A stretch of DNA of 64,000 nucleotides, taken from contig OY755039.1 of NCBI GenBank assembly GCA_963576565.1, positions 129,818,140 to 129,882,139 of the forward strand. Reading direction: 5' to 3'. Under the pieces are notes generated by a model. It did not search any database and was not told where the DNA came from. It saw only the letters and a program-made list of their open reading frames with translations. This stretch comes from Aspidapion aeneum (Eukaryota; Arthropoda; Insecta; Coleoptera; Brentidae). Below are positions 49,901-52,900 of this stretch, piece by piece; positions within the stretch are counted from its first letter, which is position 1, and each line of letters starts with the position of its first letter. Both the position numbers and the translations under genes were made by a program.

Positions 49901-52900
49901 GGGAATCCTACGACTGCACGGACTAAATTTCCAAAAAATGACATTTCGTTACAAAATTTTTATGTGATTTTTCTTTATTTCTAAAGTTAATTGGAATTTA
50001 TATAATTTATAGAAATGCTTACTATCATATTGCACATTAGCGTGAACCAAATATTTGCAGTTATTTGACCTGTGAGTATTAAAAAAATACACTTAAACCG
50101 GTCGGTGTCAAGTCTATAGACTTGATACTTAAACCCGGTCTACAATGCTCTACAAGTCTTAAGGTCTTAATAATACTGGTGTTAGAATCTAATTTTCAGT
50201 GGTTCAAATTTGTTTTGTGCTAAACTGGAAAAAATAAAATATATTGATATGTTGATATTTTGATAAATTTGCCGCCATCCTAAAAATAAATCAATTGTTT
50301 CTTTTTGAAAATTTTAGACCTGACCTTCTTAATGGTTTAGTAATTTTCACTCAATTTGTATGGGAGTAGCACGCACCAATGTTGGGTTCTTAGAATATAC
50401 AGGGTGTCCCAGAACTAATGGTACATGGTTAAACTGTAGATTCCTTGGGTCAAAATATTACGTTTTAGCCATACTTACCTTAGTCCAAAAGTTCGTATTA
50501 ACCGAGATACAGGGTGTTAAAATTTATATTTTCAATTCGATATTCTTTAATAACTTGTTTAATATTTAATATTTTTGCAAAAACTAACCAGCGTGTAAGT
50601 TTTTTAAAATTGACGACGATTCCGTTGAAAAATTTAATGTACCCTGCACAGGGTGTTTCTTGGACCACTACCATTGCGTAAAAATCAGTGTATTTTTCTT
50701 GTGCTTCGGTGTATACCAGTTTTTATGTAAAATAATGGTTTTCCCATCCTTTTTATGTAAAAGAGTTATAATGTTTTAAAGTCGCTCAGAGGAACGGTTT
50801 TTGAGATTTTTGCATTTAAAGTTTTTATTGCATGTGGGTAATATACCTAATTTATGTATGTAACTTTCTTCAATTCTTTCTACTTTTTTACCATTGCTCT
50901 AAGCGACTTTGAAACAGATAACTTTTTTACATAAAAATGATGGGAAAATCATTTTTTTACATCAAAACTGGTATACACCGAGGCACAAAAAAAATGCACT
51001 GATTTTAATGCAATGCTAGTGGTCCAAGGAACACCCTGTACACTCTAAATCAACATTTTCAACGGAATCGTCTTGCCAATTTCAAAAAAACTTACACGCT
51101 GGCTATTTTTTAAAATATTAATTAGTAAAAAAGTTATTAAAGAAAATCGAATTAAAAAAATTAAGTTTAACACCCTGTATCTCGGTTAGTGCAAACTTTT
51201 GGACTAAGCTAAGTATGGCTAAATCGTAATATTTTGACCCAGGGAATCCACAGTTTAACTATGTACCATTAGTTCTGGGACACCCTGTATAATTTTCTAT
51301 GGGACATTTTTCAAAGTCAAAAAGCATTGAACGCCACCAAAATTTCTACAGATCTTGTTTATAGTTTAATAGTTTTTTGCTTTGCTTTTTATAAACCTCG
51401 ATTTTGGTAATTTTTTTAGTCAAAATACTCAAGAATCGTGTTTCTTCGAATAAAGCGAAATAAAGGTGCTGCGAGTCAAAAGTTCTGTATTTTTCTGCAG
51501 AATATGTGTACAAATTGTCATGCTTTTACCCCCATTTCCCAAGTAGTTGGGGAAATAGGGCTTGTACAGCTCGGGCTATAAGATTTTACGTGTATGCTAG
51601 TTGTCAATTAAAGCATATACCTCGGAGAGACAGAGGGAACAAGTGTGGTCCAAGTAAAAAACTTATTACGGAAGATTGTCGAATTTTTTTTTAGAAATTG
51701 TCTTTTTTGTAAAAATCGGATAAATAGCGGCCGGGATAAAAGCGTTTTCGTTAAAAAAAATTTCAGTTCAGAAACCAATTTTGATGAAAGTATTTTTTTT
51801 TTAACGAAAACGTAATCTTCTATAAGTTTTCGTCATAAGCTTTGTACTTTGACTACTTTTGCCTCCACTCCTCCTTTCTCCACTCTGGATATGCTGTAAT
51901 TGACAAGTTGGAAACAAGTTGAACCTAAAACATGATTCCAATAGCAACAAAAAATATATGTGTCGAAAATTACCACGTAGAGAGGAGGTATACCTTACGA
52001 TGGCCTTCGTTCTATTAGAGCAAAAAATTTGTAAAGGCTCTCCGTTTTCGGTCTAGAAGCAAATAATATTACTTCTTAGCAACAGACCATTTCCCCCTAA
52101 TTTAACTCCGCTGAATCCGAATATCCCTGTTTTCAACTCGAAATATCGACAGGGGCGGAGAAAATCCTCTCCAAACCCCCCAAAACCTGTTTTTTTTTCA
52201 GTTTTATTCAATTTTCTCGAAAACTAACCTTTATATCGAAAATTGCAAGGAACTGTTTTCTATGGAGAATAAAATTACCTTTCCAACGATATATTCGTCG
52301 ATAAGGTTAGAAAAAGAAAGTAGGTCCTCAGTGGCGTCCGTAAATTGGGATTATTTATAAATAACATGTTTATTACAGGTTTGAAATTATTTTCTCAAAC
52401 TACACTTCTTGGGAAAAATGGGTCGTACACTTTATTGTAGGAAATTAAATTTTCTTTTAAACGCTGTATTAGAATGTGTGGCTTATGTCACATTTAAGAT
52501 TCCAGGAGCGTACTTATATAAATAAATTTTAAAAAATAATCAAAATAAGCAATTTCTATATAACATTTAATGATTTTTTTAACAAAACTAAGCTTCTTAG
52601 GAAAAACTTGATTTTTTACCTTATTTTATACCACTGACCTTAGTTTATTTTAAAAAAAACTTGCCAAAAAGGTGTTTTTTGGGAATTTTTAAAATTTGCC
52701 TCAATTTACGGACGCCCCTGGAGAGTTGCCTGTAACATGGGTCATATTCTCAAATACCTAAAACGATAAACAACAAGTGAAATTAAAAAAAGAAAAATAA
52801 GAAAAAAGTTTTTCTGTCTTCGGCCGGGACTCGAACCCGGAACCTCTTGCTCTGTACACAAACGTTGTAAGCATTGAACTACCGAAGACCATATATAAAT

